Shown piece after piece: positions 14,685-23,006 of a stretch of DNA of 32,595 bases (position 1 is the first letter of the stretch; the number at the start of each line of letters is the position of its first letter). This DNA is from an uncultured archaeon (GTDB taxonomy: Archaea; Halobacteriota; Methanosarcinia; Methanosarcinales; Methanoperedenaceae). Under the pieces are notes generated by a model. The model saw only the letters and a list, made by a program, of their open reading frames with translations, made no database searches and was not told where the DNA came from. A program made the position numbers and the translations under genes. The stretch spans positions 1 to 32,595 of the forward strand of contig CABMIB010000112.1 in the NCBI GenBank assembly GCA_902386135.1. The letters run 5' to 3'.

Positions 14685-15075
14685 TAAAATGCCTCCTGAG
14701 ATAAAGGATGTTGTTGCTAAGCAAAAACCCTTACCCTTTGCTACCGCTGATAAGAGCGGGAAACCAAATGTAGTATTTGTTACAATGTGGAAAATACTTG
14801 ATGATGAAACGATACTATTTGTTGAAAATGCGCTCAACAAGACACGAAAGAACATAGATTCAAATCCTAATGTGGCGATCGTGGCTTATGATAGCGAAAT
14901 TAAAAAATCCTACCAGATAAAAGGGACAGTGGATATAGAGACCAAAGGCGACAGGTATATGATTGCCAGGGAGATGGCGGATTTAAAAAAACAGGCCGGG
15001 AAATCAGCAATAATTTTCCATGTGAAAGAGATATACGATAATACAGTTGGCGCTGGCGGCAAGAAACTGGCTTGA
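14680..15075 (+). CDS. Pyridoxamine 5'-phosphate oxidase-like FMN-binding protein, copy 2
   Basis: The 131 residues share the split-barrel layout: PLPFATADKSGKPNVVFVTM, ILFVENALNKTRKNIDSNPNVAIVAYD, YQIKGTVDIETKGDRY, and a final strand AIIFHVKEIYD. Compared with copy 1, the N-terminal and C-terminal ends (MVKMPPEIK versus MVSMPDEVIK; GGKKLA versus GKKRIA) are the most alike. Both probably bind a flavin; a substrate is not evident. The stop codon is followed at once by the deacetylase-family gene, so the two may share a transcript. Confidence 0.82.
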   Translation: MVKMPPEIKDVVAKQKPLPFATADKSGKPNVVFVTMWKILDDETILFVENALNKTRKNIDSNPNVAIVAYDSEIKKSYQIKGTVDIETKGDRYMIAREMADLKKQAGKSAIIFHVKEIYDNTVGAGGKKLA

Positions 15076-16146
15076 TTGAACCAAAATTCTCATCTTTTTA
15101 CAACTGTGCCTGGCAATAATCCCCAGACGGGTGTCATCTATCATCCCGATTACCTAAAACACGAAACTGGCCCTCATCCTGAGACAAAGGAGCGGCTGGT
15201 TTCAATAATCTCCCATCTCAGGAAGACAGGGATGATGGAACAACTGGACTTGATCAAGCCCAGGTACGCTGAGCTGAGCGAGATAGAATATATACACACA
15301 CCGGAGTACATCGAAAAAGCAAAAAAATACTCCGAGCTGGAAATCCCGCTTGACCTTGACACAGTTCTGAGTAAAGATTCATATAACGTGGCGCTTCTTG
15401 CGGTTGGCGGCGCGATTACTGCGGTTGATGCTGTACTTGATAATAAAGTTGAGAACTCGTTCGCGCTTGTCAGACCGCCCGGTCACCACGCAGAGCCTGA
15501 CAGGGGCATGGGTTTCTGCATTTTCAACAACGTAGCTATTGCGGCGCGCCATGCCCAGAAGAGAGGAAAAGAACGCGTGCTTATAGTGGATTGGGATGTC
15601 CATCACGGGAACGGGACCCAGAAGGCGTTCTATGACGACCCCACAGTATTATATTTTTCCACGCACCAGTATCCGCACTATCCCGGAACGGGTTGGATAG
15701 ATGAAGTCGGGACGGGCGAAGGAACTGGTTATAATATCAACGTACCCCTGCCCGCAGGTACGGATGATGCCGGGTTTATCGCAGCGTTTGAGGAGATACT
15801 TATTCCCGCAGCGCTTGAGTTCAAGCCCGACATAGTTCTTGTCTCGGCAGGGCAGGATGCGAACGCAAACGATGGTCTTGCCCAGATGAGAATGAGCGTG
15901 AACGGTTTTGTTGCGCTTGCATCCATCGTGAAATCAATAGCCGAAAAGACCTGCGGAGGGAAAGTGGCTGCGGTCCTTGAAGGCGGCTATGACCTTGATC
16001 TTCTCGCCCGCTCTGTTGCTGCCGTTCTTGGGGTATTTATGGGAAAGGAACTTGGGAAGATAGAAGCGGCTGAACCCGGTCCTAAGGTAAGAGAGCGGTT
16101 AGAACAGGTAAAAAAAGTTCAAAGTAAATACTGGCATCTCTCATGA
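15076..16146 (+). CDS. Histone deacetylase / acetoin utilisation family hydrolase
   Basis: The 356 residues match the arginase-fold HDAC/AcuC/AphA family. [20 protein letters not shown] carries the catalytic His pair (about 137-138), [11 protein letters not shown] supplies two zinc ligands (Asp174, His176), SAGQDAN the third (Asp261), and EGGYD the transition-state Tyr. The usual SAGFDAH is here SAGQDAN, so Phe and His at the pocket edge are changed. The protein deacetylates a lysine, polyamine or small acetyl compound; which is unknown. The first start in the frame is a TTG directly after the stop codon of the previous gene; a GTG at 15106 is an alternative, so the N-terminus is uncertain. 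Confidence 0.9.
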   Translation: MNQNSHLFTTVPGNNPQTGVIYHPDYLKHETGPHPETKERLVSIISHLRKTGMMEQLDLIKPRYAELSEIEYIHTPEYIEKAKKYSELEIPLDLDTVLSKDSYNVALLAVGGAITAVDAVLDNKVENSFALVRPPGHHAEPDRGMGFCIFNNVAIAARHAQKRGKERVLIVDWDVHHGNGTQKAFYDDPTVLYFSTHQYPHYPGTGWIDEVGTGEGTGYNINVPLPAGTDDAGFIAAFEEILIPAALEFKPDIVLVSAGQDANANDGLAQMRMSVNGFVALASIVKSIAEKTCGGKVAAVLEGGYDLDLLARSVAAVLGVFMGKELGKIEAAEPGPKVRERLEQVKKVQSKYWHLS

Positions 16147-16224
16147 ACCAATTAGGATATTGATATCCCGGTGTCCGTCGGGCTCCGATAGATTAATACG
16201 TGAAAAATGCTATTTACGGCGAGA

Positions 16225-16297
16225 AGCCCGGTAGTGTAGCGGTCAATCATGCGAGGCTCTGGACCTTGCGACGTAGGTTCGAATCCTATCCGGGCTA
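16225..16297 (+). tRNA. tRNA-Gln (anticodon CUG)
   Basis: The acceptor arms AGCCCGG and CCGGGCT pair perfectly. The D arm holds AGCGGTCAA, the anticodon stem CGAGG/CCTTG encloses the loop CTCTGGA with anticodon CTG, and the T arm is GTAGG-TTCGAAT-CCTAT. The discriminator base is A, and A1-U72 is the pair expected of archaeal tRNA-Gln made by GatDE. CCA is not encoded and no intron is present. Confidence 0.95.
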
Positions 16298-16417
16298 CTT
16301 TTATTCTAAGGCACATTCCTGGAGAGAAATCCCAGTGGGAAGATGTTATTTTGGATTGAAAAAATAATAAAAATTATTCATGAAAGGGATTTTTAAATCG
16401 TTATTGTACTTAAAATA

Positions 16418-16441
16418 GGGACAAATAGGAAAATTTGTCCC
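16418..16441. terminator. 8-bp hairpin between the tRNA and the SdrD-like gene
   Basis: GGGACAAA (16418-16425) and TTTGTCCC (16434-16441) form a perfect stem with an 8-base loop. It lies about 35 bases past the stop of the minus-strand gene at 16476 and could end its transcript, although no T tract follows in that direction. Confidence 0.4.
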
Positions 16442-16475
16442 CATATCTTAAATTTTCCTTTACTGTCCTGTAGAC

Positions 16476-17702
16476 TTAGTGCTTATTTCCTTTATCTTTA
16501 TGATTCAAGTCCTTTTCGTCTTTTATGTTTCCATGGTCATTTATGTCTTTGTTATCTTTTGTGTTTCCGCCTTTGTTATCTTTTATGTTTCCCTGGTCAC
16601 CCTTGTCTTTTTTGTCATTTATGTTTCCCTTGTCATCCATATCTTTGTTTTCTACGTTTCTTTGGTTGTCAATGTGAACCAGACTAAGTACTAGCCTGTT
16701 CGTGAAATTGTTATTTATGGAGTTCTCACCTTGGACCAATGTTATAACCTTAACTGGAGAGCTGGTAGGTACAAAGCCTTCCTGGTTCTTTTCTTCTATA
16801 AGATATTTGCCTGCAGGAAGATTCTCGAACCTATAGAAGCCCTGGTCATCCGTAGCAGTTTCTTTTCTAACCTGGTGGGTTTCTATGTCCATTAGTTGGA
16901 TTGTCCAGCCTGATAGACCATTCTCACCTTCATCCCATTTTCCATTGCCGTTGAGGTCATTGATCTTGAAGCCTGAGATACTGCCAGTCGTGAGTGTTGG
17001 AGTTGATGGCGGGCTTGGAGCAGGTGTTTGTGATGGAGTAGGTGTTTGTGACACTGGCGTATTTGTGAAGTTTATGTCTGTGATATCCTGATCCGCTATG
17101 GTAACATTCTGGGAAGTAGGACCATTTGGAGTAAAGTCTGATCTTGTTTCCTCTGTCACGTTATATGTGCCATTTAAAAGACCTGTGAACTGGTAAGAGC
17201 CGTCCGTACCTGTCAATGTACTCGTCTGCATTGTGTCGTTCGATAGCGTGATATTCCAGCCCTGGATTCCGTTACCCGTGTCGCCATTTATCTTGAATCC
17301 TGAGATGTTGAATGTTGCTTGTGATATCTTCATGTTTCCGAAGCCGGTATCTTTCATGTCCTCCCCTTCCGAGAGGGTTATACTGATAATTGGTTCCTTG
17401 GGAAATGTCCGTACCCAGCCCGGCTGGAGAACCTCTTCAAGCGTATAGTTGCCCGCCGGGAGATTGCTGAAAATATAGAACCCGCTAGCGTTCGTGGTAT
17501 TGGTTATTTTGCTCCCGTCCGGCATCGTCAGTACTATCGTCCAGTTCGGAAGCGCTGGTTCTACCGGATCCCATGTCCCGTTGCCGTTGACATCGTTGAA
17601 CTTGAAGCCTGAGATGCTGGATGTTGCCGCTGAAGCCCCCGATATCCCTATCACAGCCACTACCGTTAATAGCAGCAGCATTAATGTTAACTTTCTTATC
17701 AT
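16476..17702 (-). CDS. Secreted SdrD-like B-repeat surface protein with charged repetitive tail
   Basis: The 408 residues have a signal peptide (LTLMLLLLTVVAVIGISGASA) and three SdrD-B / prealbumin-like domains at about 30-112, 130-215 and 240-335. The first and third start with SGFKFNDVNGNGTWDP and SGFKINDLNGNGKWDEGE, whose Asp/Asn-rich loop is the usual calcium-binding site; all three contain the family's final-strand pattern (YIFSNLPAGNYTLEE, YQFTGLLNGTYNVTEE, YRFENLPAGKYLIEE). A Pro/Thr linker separates the second and third. Residues about 345-408 are a Lys/Asp/Asn-rich tail of imperfect short repeats (GNIKDNK, GNINDKK) with no membrane anchor. The ATG at 17702 has GGGGGGT upstream. A wall-associated or matrix role is likely. 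Confidence 0.85.
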   Translation of the reverse strand: MIRKLTLMLLLLTVVAVIGISGASAATSSISGFKFNDVNGNGTWDPVEPALPNWTIVLTMPDGSKITNTTNASGFYIFSNLPAGNYTLEEVLQPGWVRTFPKEPIISITLSEGEDMKDTGFGNMKISQATFNISGFKINGDTGNGIQGWNITLSNDTMQTSTLTGTDGSYQFTGLLNGTYNVTEETRSDFTPNGPTSQNVTIADQDITDINFTNTPVSQTPTPSQTPAPSPPSTPTLTTGSISGFKINDLNGNGKWDEGENGLSGWTIQLMDIETHQVRKETATDDQGFYRFENLPAGKYLIEEKNQEGFVPTSSPVKVITLVQGENSINNNFTNRLVLSLVHIDNQRNVENKDMDDKGNINDKKDKGDQGNIKDNKGGNTKDNKDINDHGNIKDEKDLNHKDKGNKH

Positions 17703-18030
17703 TTAACTACCCCCCTTTATCCAATTTTCTTCCATTTATTTTCGTGTACTTGTCGTCCGTTCGCGTTTTATTTCGAATCATCTATTTACCACCCTGACCT
17801 CGATTTATTATTTCGTTGCACTTCTTGCGAGGCTTGCATAAACAGCCTCATACAGTGCAATGCATCTGATGCGCTTACCACATTACCATCACAGGCAAAT
17901 CCCCGCGCATCTCGGATTCTTTAAAACGTGGTTTGATAAGAGCTTAATGAGACCTCGATGTAATATTCAACCGACCATCTCACCCCGCTAACCCCTTTTC
18001 AGCAGGCGCATTATATAACTTAATAATACT

Positions 18031-18149
18031 TCATTTCATCTCCCATAAGATGTATGATTGTATTGATGCTTTATCAGCCCCGTATCTTCCAGAAGTTATC
18101 TCCCCAAACGTTCAATAAGCATTTTTTCTGTTTTTGTTTCTGAACTCAT
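18031..18149 (-). pseudogene. Small decayed gene with frameshift
   Basis: The ATG at 18149 starts MSSETKTEKMLIER. After a one-base slip near 18110 the frame continues GEITSGRYGADKASIQSYIL and WEMK to a TGA at 18031. Both halves look protein-like and join only if a base is restored. TATA-like TATTAAAAAG precedes it. I do not recognise the family. The short length leaves a fair possibility of chance. Confidence 0.35.
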
Positions 18150-18228
18150 CCAATTAACTTTTTAATATAAGTCTGGCAGGGCTTTACAATATATGCTCAT
18201 AAATCATGCTGCATAAACTTATCGGCTG

Positions 18229-18258
18229 TTTCGATAGTTTCGATGGTTTCGATAGTTT
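18229..18258. repeat. 9-bp tandem repeat, 3.4 copies
   Basis: TTTCGATAG, TTTCGATGG, TTTCGATAG, TTTC. One base differs between units. In the minus frame it would encode Lys-Leu-Ser/Lys-Pro-Ser triplets. Confidence 0.75.
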
Positions 18259-18310
18259 CATTTTAAAAACGCTTCTGCTATTTCTACAGCTTCTTCCACA
18301 AGTCTAAGAT

Positions 18311-18388
18311 TTACAGCCATAGATTACAGCCATAGATTACAGCCATAGATTACAGCCATAGATTACAGCCATAGATTACAGCCATAGA
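18311..18388. repeat. 13-bp tandem repeat, six copies
   Basis: TTACAGCCATAGA is repeated six times without error, starting at 18311, 18324, 18337, 18350, 18363 and 18376. The period is not a multiple of three, so it breaks any reading frame. Perfect identity means recent expansion. Confidence 0.9.
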
Positions 18389-18404
18389 TATACACGTCTT
18401 AAGG

Positions 18405-18539
18405 CTACCAATTGTTGTAGGTGACAGGCAGTTGTGCCCCCGCATAACCGCATGTTACAGATATGCCAGAAGAACCGTTAGTAGCCTCATCAGTTCCATT
18501 GGAAAAGCGGACTGTAGAGTATGAATTATAAGGCGATTT
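18405..18539 (-). pseudogene. C-terminal remnant of a secreted-type protein
   Basis: The open frame, bounded by TGA and TAG, reads KSPYNSYSTVRFSNGTDEA, TNGSSGISVTCGYAGAQLPV and TYNNW. There is no start codon. The mix of Ser, Thr, Asn and Gly with alternating hydrophobics resembles the C-terminus of an extracellular beta-protein. The 13-bp array and the promoter of the next gene flank it. It may be the surviving end of a lost gene. Confidence 0.35.
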
Positions 18540-18576
18540 TCAAAATCTTTATAAACCTTAACGTCCAAGATTCATT

Positions 18577-20092
18577 GTGGTCGTGATGCGGTTTTGGCTT
18601 GCGCTTGGCGTAATTCTGGTTCTTGTTATATCCGGATGTATTACACAGCCGCCGCAAAGCAAACAGCTTCCTCCGGGCAATCAGGTGCAGCAGGGAATTC
18701 AGACGCCACTTCCTCTGAGCGATCAGGTGCGACACGGCAATCAAACGCCGATCAGCCATCAGGATTCGGGCATTCACAAAATCAAGCATGTAGTCATCAT
18801 AATGCAGGAGAATCGAGCATTTGACCATTATTTCGGTACCTATCCGGGAGCTGAAGGAATTCCGATGGAAAACGGCATGCCAACCGTCTGTGTGCCAGAC
18901 CCCGGCACCGGGCACTGCGTCCAACCCTACCACAGCACGAAAGATAAGAACGAGGGAGGACCGCATGGTGATTCAAACTCAGTTGCTGACATTGATGGAG
19001 GCAAAATGGACGGCTTCATCGGACAGCAGGAGGCAGCAAGGAAAATGCCATGCGAAAAGAGCGTTGACCCTGAATGTAATTCCAAAAATGGTCTTAATAT
19101 CACCGGACTTTCGGATGTGATGGGCTACCACGATCGTGGAGAAATTCCGAACTACTGGGCATATGCAGATAATTTTGTGCTGCAGGATCATATGTTCGCA
19201 TCAGCCGCCTCCTGGAGTCTTCCAAATCACCTTTTCCTGGTATCGGGATGGTCCGCTAAATGTGCAAATTCAGACCCTGAGAGCTGTAAAAATGAGCTTG
19301 CAAATCCCCAATCACTTACATTTCCGCAGAAAAGCAAAAATGGCAGCATTATCCAGCCCAACTATGCCTGGACTGATATCACATATCTCCTCTATAAGAA
19401 TAATGTGAGCTGGGCATATTATCTTGATGAAGGATACCAGCCCGATTGCGAAGACGATTCTATGTTCTGCAATCCCAGGACACAAAAAGTTGGAGTGCCG
19501 CAAATCTGGAATCCACTTCCCTGGTTTGAGACTGTCAAACAGGATAACCAGACAGGTAATATCCAGTCTCTCGGTAACGTTTTCGTCGCCGCAAAAGACG
19601 GAACGCTACCCTCGGTTGTCTGGATAGTGCCGAATTCAAAAGATAGCGAGCATCCGCCTGCGCTTGTGAGCAGGGGCCAAACGTACACAACCAGCATAAT
19701 CAATGCAATAATGCAGAGCCCCGATTGGAACAGCACCGCGATATTCCTGGCCTGGGACGACTGGGGCGGGTTCTATGACCACATGGTCCCGCCGAAAGTG
19801 GACGAGAACGGTTATGGCCTGCGCGTGCCTGCCCTGGTTATTAGCCCCCTATGCCAAAAAGGGTTATATCGACCACCAGAACCTCAGCTTTGATGCTTAT
19901 ATGAAGTTCATAGAGGACGATTTCCTTGGCGGCGAAAGGATTGATCCTAAAACCGACCAGAGGCCCGACAGGCGACCCACTGTCCGAGAAAGCGTTTCGC
20001 AGCTCGGCGATATTGCACAGGACTTTGACTTCAGCCAGCAACCCAGACCTCCACTGATACTGAATCCAAACCCGAAAACGGATTTAAATTGA
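18577..20092 (+). pseudogene. Phospholipase C / acid phosphatase-type phosphoesterase lipoprotein, frameshifted
   Basis: The protein begins with a lipoprotein signal (VILVLVISGC). Then come KIKHVVIIMQENRAFDHYFG, the metal and nucleophile region of the COG3511 phosphoesterase family, followed by ADNFVLQDHMFASAASWSLPNH and FLAWDDWGGFYDHMVPP. The frame stops at 19893, but the neighbouring frame continues in family style (YAKKGYIDHQNLSFDAYMKF, then IEDDFLGGERIDP and LGDIAQDFDF) to 20092. The switch falls in a run of five C at 19845-19849; four would restore a protein of about 504 residues. It is either a recent frameshift or a sequencing slip. TATA at about 18549 puts the transcript start next to the GTG at 18577; the ATG at 18586 is the alternative start. 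Confidence 0.85.
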
Positions 20093-20182
20093 AAGCTCCA
20101 CTCCTGAGTGGCAGTATGCTTCGAATTTACGTCTCACTTCCGTGGAAATGCACCGTCATCGGGTGCTTGTCAGGCCTTATCA

Positions 20183-20941
20183 TCAAAAAAACCTGGATGC
20201 AAGAGTTGACTTTACCTCGCATAATCCCGCAAACCCGCAGCGCTCGCACGGCGCGTCCTGCGGTCTTTCGGGCATGAATCCTTCCTGGATCTTCTTGATC
20301 CTGTCCCTTATCTGGAGGACTTTGCGCCGCTCATGCCTCTTTATCGTTACTTCCCTGACCGTACCCCGGCGCGCGTATTCAACAAAACCACGTTCCACAA
20401 CTGAGTTGTACTTATCTTCGGCTAGCATCGCGTAAGCGGTCAATTGGAGCCTGTCGCCCTGCCATACGCCGTTCTCAGGCATGGCACCTGTTTTTATTAT
20501 AGAGGGAACAGGAGTCTCATCGATCTTTACAAGCTTATCCGGGCTGCCGCTCAGTCCGAATTTTTCCGAGTGCAGCAGAGGCTCGATATCGACCTGGCTG
20601 TTGGCATAGTAGCCGGCATTTGAAGAGAGGTTCGAACAGATGTTCCCAAGAGAGGAGCGAACTGCGGATGCGGCGTCCATAAGCGCATCATCTTCAACGC
20701 CTTCCAGTTCTGCCCTGTAAATGATACGGACCTCCTTTGAAATACGGTCAAGCTCGTTATTCAGGATAGATAACATATCCTCTTTACCAGAGGTAAGTCC
20801 GTACGTCAGAGCCAGTTCTTTTAATATTATGCGCTCCAGGTAACCGGGTGCGGCACCTGTTAAAAGCTTGTGCCCTTTATTTGTATAGTAGCACATCCTG
20901 GGGCATTTAAGATAAGTCGTAATATCCGAGACACGTATCAT
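20183..20941 (-). CDS. Cas4/RecB-like (Dna2-type) protein, stand-alone
   Basis: The 252 residues begin MIRVSDITTYLKCPRMCYY and end with CERCGFAGLCEV. Cys13 or Cys17 with Cys232, Cys235 and Cys241 form the expected 4Fe-4S site. The core shows FGLSGSPDKLVK (Asp135), the lysine segment PSIIKTG (Lys150), and DRLQLTAYAML (QxxxY motif). In active nucleases the lysine motif reads E-x-K; here the acid is Ile, so activity is doubtful. No CRISPR array or other cas gene is near, so it is a solitary archaeal Cas4-like protein, possibly in repair. Start: the ATG at 20941 lies about 25 bases after a TTTTTAAAT box and would be leaderless; a TTG at 20989 would add 16 residues. Confidence 0.82.
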   Translation of the reverse strand: MIRVSDITTYLKCPRMCYYTNKGHKLLTGAAPGYLERIILKELALTYGLTSGKEDMLSILNNELDRISKEVRIIYRAELEGVEDDALMDAASAVRSSLGNICSNLSSNAGYYANSQVDIEPLLHSEKFGLSGSPDKLVKIDETPVPSIIKTGAMPENGVWQGDRLQLTAYAMLAEDKYNSVVERGFVEYARRGTVREVTIKRHERRKVLQIRDRIKKIQEGFMPERPQDAPCERCGFAGLCEVKSTLASRFF

Positions 20942-21081
20942 AGCCGCCACAATATCGCTGACATTTAAAAACATTGCTTTTTTGTTCAAGCATAGAAATT
21001 GATATATTCCCAGACAATCCTTTTAACATAAAGATAGTTTCAATATAGTGTGGAGATTATTAGCTCAACGGAGATGTTATA

Positions 21082-21849
21082 ATGCAAGCGCCAGCCCAGA
21101 TGGGATATGACAGGGCGATAACGGTATTCAGCCCTGATGGAAGGTTGTTCCAGGTAGAGTACGCACGGGAAGCAGTAAAGAGAGGGACGACCGCGGTAGG
21201 AATCAGAGCGATCGACGGGGTTGCCCTGCTCGTGGACAAGCGGGTCACAACCAAACTTCTTGAACCTGAATCCATAGAGAAAATATTCCAGATAGATGAC
21301 CATATCGGTGCAGCCACATCAGGTCTTGTTGCTGATGCAAGGGTCCTGATAGACCATGCAAGGGTAGAGGCGCAGATCAACAGGATTACCTATGACGAAC
21401 CTATCGGCATCGAGGAATTATCCAAAAAAATATGCGACTTCAAATACGCGTATACCCAGTCAGGCGGCGTAAGACCATTCGGGACGTCGCTTCTTATAGC
21501 AGGGGTTGATGACAGCAGGGCACGCCTGTTCGAGACAGATCCCAGCGGCGCTCTTCTGGAGTACAAAGCCACAGCCATAGGCTCGGGAAGGGATGAGACC
21601 ATGGAGGTCTTTGAAAAGAAGTACACTGATAATATCAAACTTGAGGATGCGCTGCTTCTCGGTCTTGAGGCTCTTCACGGCATCTCTGAGGGGTTATTCA
21701 ATGCAGCCACCATCGAGATTGGGGTGATCGAGTTTTCGACCAGGAAATTCAGGGTGCTTGCTCCAGCCGAAGTGGAAACGTATGTAGATAAGGTCATAAA
21801 AATGCAGGCTTCGGAGGGCAAAGGGAAGGAGAAAAAGAAAGGGAAGTGA
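21082..21849 (+). CDS. psmA: Proteasome alpha subunit
   Basis: The 255 residues start MQAPAQMGYDRAITVFSPDGRLFQVEYAREAVKRG, the N-terminal helix signature of archaeal alpha subunits, which form the outer rings and gate of the 20S core. GTTAVGIRAIDGVALLVDK and TSGLVADARVLIDHAR follow, and the C-terminus is a lysine-rich tail (EGKGKEKKKGK). The length fits. GGAGATG stands just before the ATG. In related archaea psmA is often followed by the SBDS gene; here it is followed by rps17e at 64 bases, which has its own TATA-like run. Confidence 0.97.
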   Translation: MQAPAQMGYDRAITVFSPDGRLFQVEYAREAVKRGTTAVGIRAIDGVALLVDKRVTTKLLEPESIEKIFQIDDHIGAATSGLVADARVLIDHARVEAQINRITYDEPIGIEELSKKICDFKYAYTQSGGVRPFGTSLLIAGVDDSRARLFETDPSGALLEYKATAIGSGRDETMEVFEKKYTDNIKLEDALLLGLEALHGISEGLFNAATIEIGVIEFSTRKFRVLAPAEVETYVDKVIKMQASEGKGKEKKKGK

Positions 21850-21913
21850 AGCGATACACTCCCAAAACCTATATGAGTAATAAAGTTGTATGCGAAGCCA
21901 ATGGAGATAGATC

Positions 21914-22114
21914 ATGGGAAATATTAGACCTAACTACATCAAATCAATGGCCAGCCTATTACTTGAAGAGCATGGCGATGCTTTCACAACCGACTTCGGG
22001 GCGAACAAAGAGAACGTTACCAAATATACCAATATCGAGAGCAAGGTCATCAGGAACCGTGTAGCCGGTTATATTGTACGTGCGCTGAGAGTAAAGGCTA
22101 TAAGAAAGAAGTAG
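21914..22114 (+). CDS. rps17e: 30S ribosomal protein S17e
   Basis: The 66 residues begin [20 protein letters not shown] and continue [27 protein letters not shown], the complete archaeal/eukaryal S17e pattern, with a basic end ([11 protein letters not shown]). It has no bacterial counterpart. GGAGATAG precedes the ATG. dapA starts 6 bases after its stop codon, so the ribosomal gene and lysine synthesis genes form one operon. Confidence 0.97.
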   Translation: MGNIRPNYIKSMASLLLEEHGDAFTTDFGANKENVTKYTNIESKVIRNRVAGYIVRALRVKAIRKK

Positions 22115-22120
22115 ATCGCT

Positions 22121-22999
22121 ATGATCGAAGGTGTTCTGCCCGCCCTCATTACTCCTTTCACAAAGGATAATAAGGTAGACAAAGAAGGTCTAACGCAGAA
22201 TATCGAGTTTTTAATAGAGAACGGGGTATCCGGCATCGTTCCCTGCGGGACGACGGGTGAGGCTGCGACCCTTTCTATAGAGGAGCATGAGAAGGTTATC
22301 GAGTATGCGGTCGAATGCTCCAATGTTCCTGTCATAGCAGGCACGGGCTCCAATAACACGACAGAAGCGCTTGAGCTTACGAAATTTGCGGCTGATGCGG
22401 GCGCGGATGGCGTCCTTCTGATAACGCCTTACTATAACAAGCCCAACGACCGCGGAATGATCGCCCATTTCAAGACTGTTGCGAATGCCGTCGATATACC
22501 AATCATCTTATACAACGTCCCCTCACGCACAGGGATAAACATGAAGCCCGAGGTCGTTGCAGAACTTGCAAAAGTTAGCAGCATAGTGGGGATAAAAGAA
22601 GCAAGCGGCAGCCTTGACCAGATCACCAGGATACTTGAACTCACAAAGGATGAGGATTTTGTTGTTCTTTCAGGGGATGACGGTCTCACACTACCCATTC
22701 TTGCGCTGGGAGGCGTGGGTGTTATCTCAGTCGTGGCTAATGTGGCCCCGAGGCTTATGGTCTCCTTGGTAGAGGCATTCCGGAAGGGAGATATGGACAG
22801 GGCAAGGGAACTGCATCTCTCACTTGCTCCCCTGATACGCGCTGTCTTTTTAGAGACGAACCCCATACCTGTAAAGAAGGCGGTCGAGCTTATCGGGCTT
22901 CCGGCCGGGAACCTCCGGCTTCCTCTTGCGCCCATGAGCGAGGAGAACGAAAAGAAGCTGAAAGCCGCCTTAAACGACTTGCATCTCATAAAAAAGTGA
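22121..22999 (+). CDS. dapA: 4-hydroxy-tetrahydrodipicolinate synthase
   Basis: The 292-residue TIM barrel condenses pyruvate with aspartate semialdehyde, the first committed step to diaminopimelate and lysine. The pyruvate-binding motif GTTGEAATLS (about 43-52) contains the catalytic Thr pair, YNVPSRTG (131-138) the Tyr and Arg, and VGIKEASG the Schiff-base lysine (Lys159). The length is normal. It is the middle gene of rps17e - dapA - dapB with spacers of 6 and 7 bases. Confidence 0.97.
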   Translation: MIEGVLPALITPFTKDNKVDKEGLTQNIEFLIENGVSGIVPCGTTGEAATLSIEEHEKVIEYAVECSNVPVIAGTGSNNTTEALELTKFAADAGADGVLLITPYYNKPNDRGMIAHFKTVANAVDIPIILYNVPSRTGINMKPEVVAELAKVSSIVGIKEASGSLDQITRILELTKDEDFVVLSGDDGLTLPILALGGVGVISVVANVAPRLMVSLVEAFRKGDMDRARELHLSLAPLIRAVFLETNPIPVKKAVELIGLPAGNLRLPLAPMSEENEKKLKAALNDLHLIKK

Positions 23000-23006
23000 G
23001 CGACAT

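Larger units (their letters stand above)
17703..18576. other. Long intergenic stretch with decayed fragments and repeats
   Basis: No intact gene is visible over 870 bases. The left 330 bases show nothing definite. The rest holds a frameshifted small gene (18031-18149), a 9-bp tandem repeat (18229-18258), a 13-bp tandem repeat (18311-18388), a 20-codon frame, and a 44-codon fragment without a start (18405-18539). All coding fragments read on the minus strand. It looks like a site of gene decay next to secreted-protein genes. Confidence 0.5.

Noticed and set aside
18311-18388. Six-unit array as a CRISPR
   Set aside because: The 13-bp units are contiguous with no spacers and no cas genes nearby; it is a simple tandem repeat.
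20088-20435. Plus-strand frame including VEMHRHRVLVRPYHQKNLDARVDF
   Set aside because: Protein-like at first sight, but most of it is antisense to the Cas4-like gene, it has no start with a ribosome site, and I recognise no family. A fragment cannot be fully excluded for 20093-20182.
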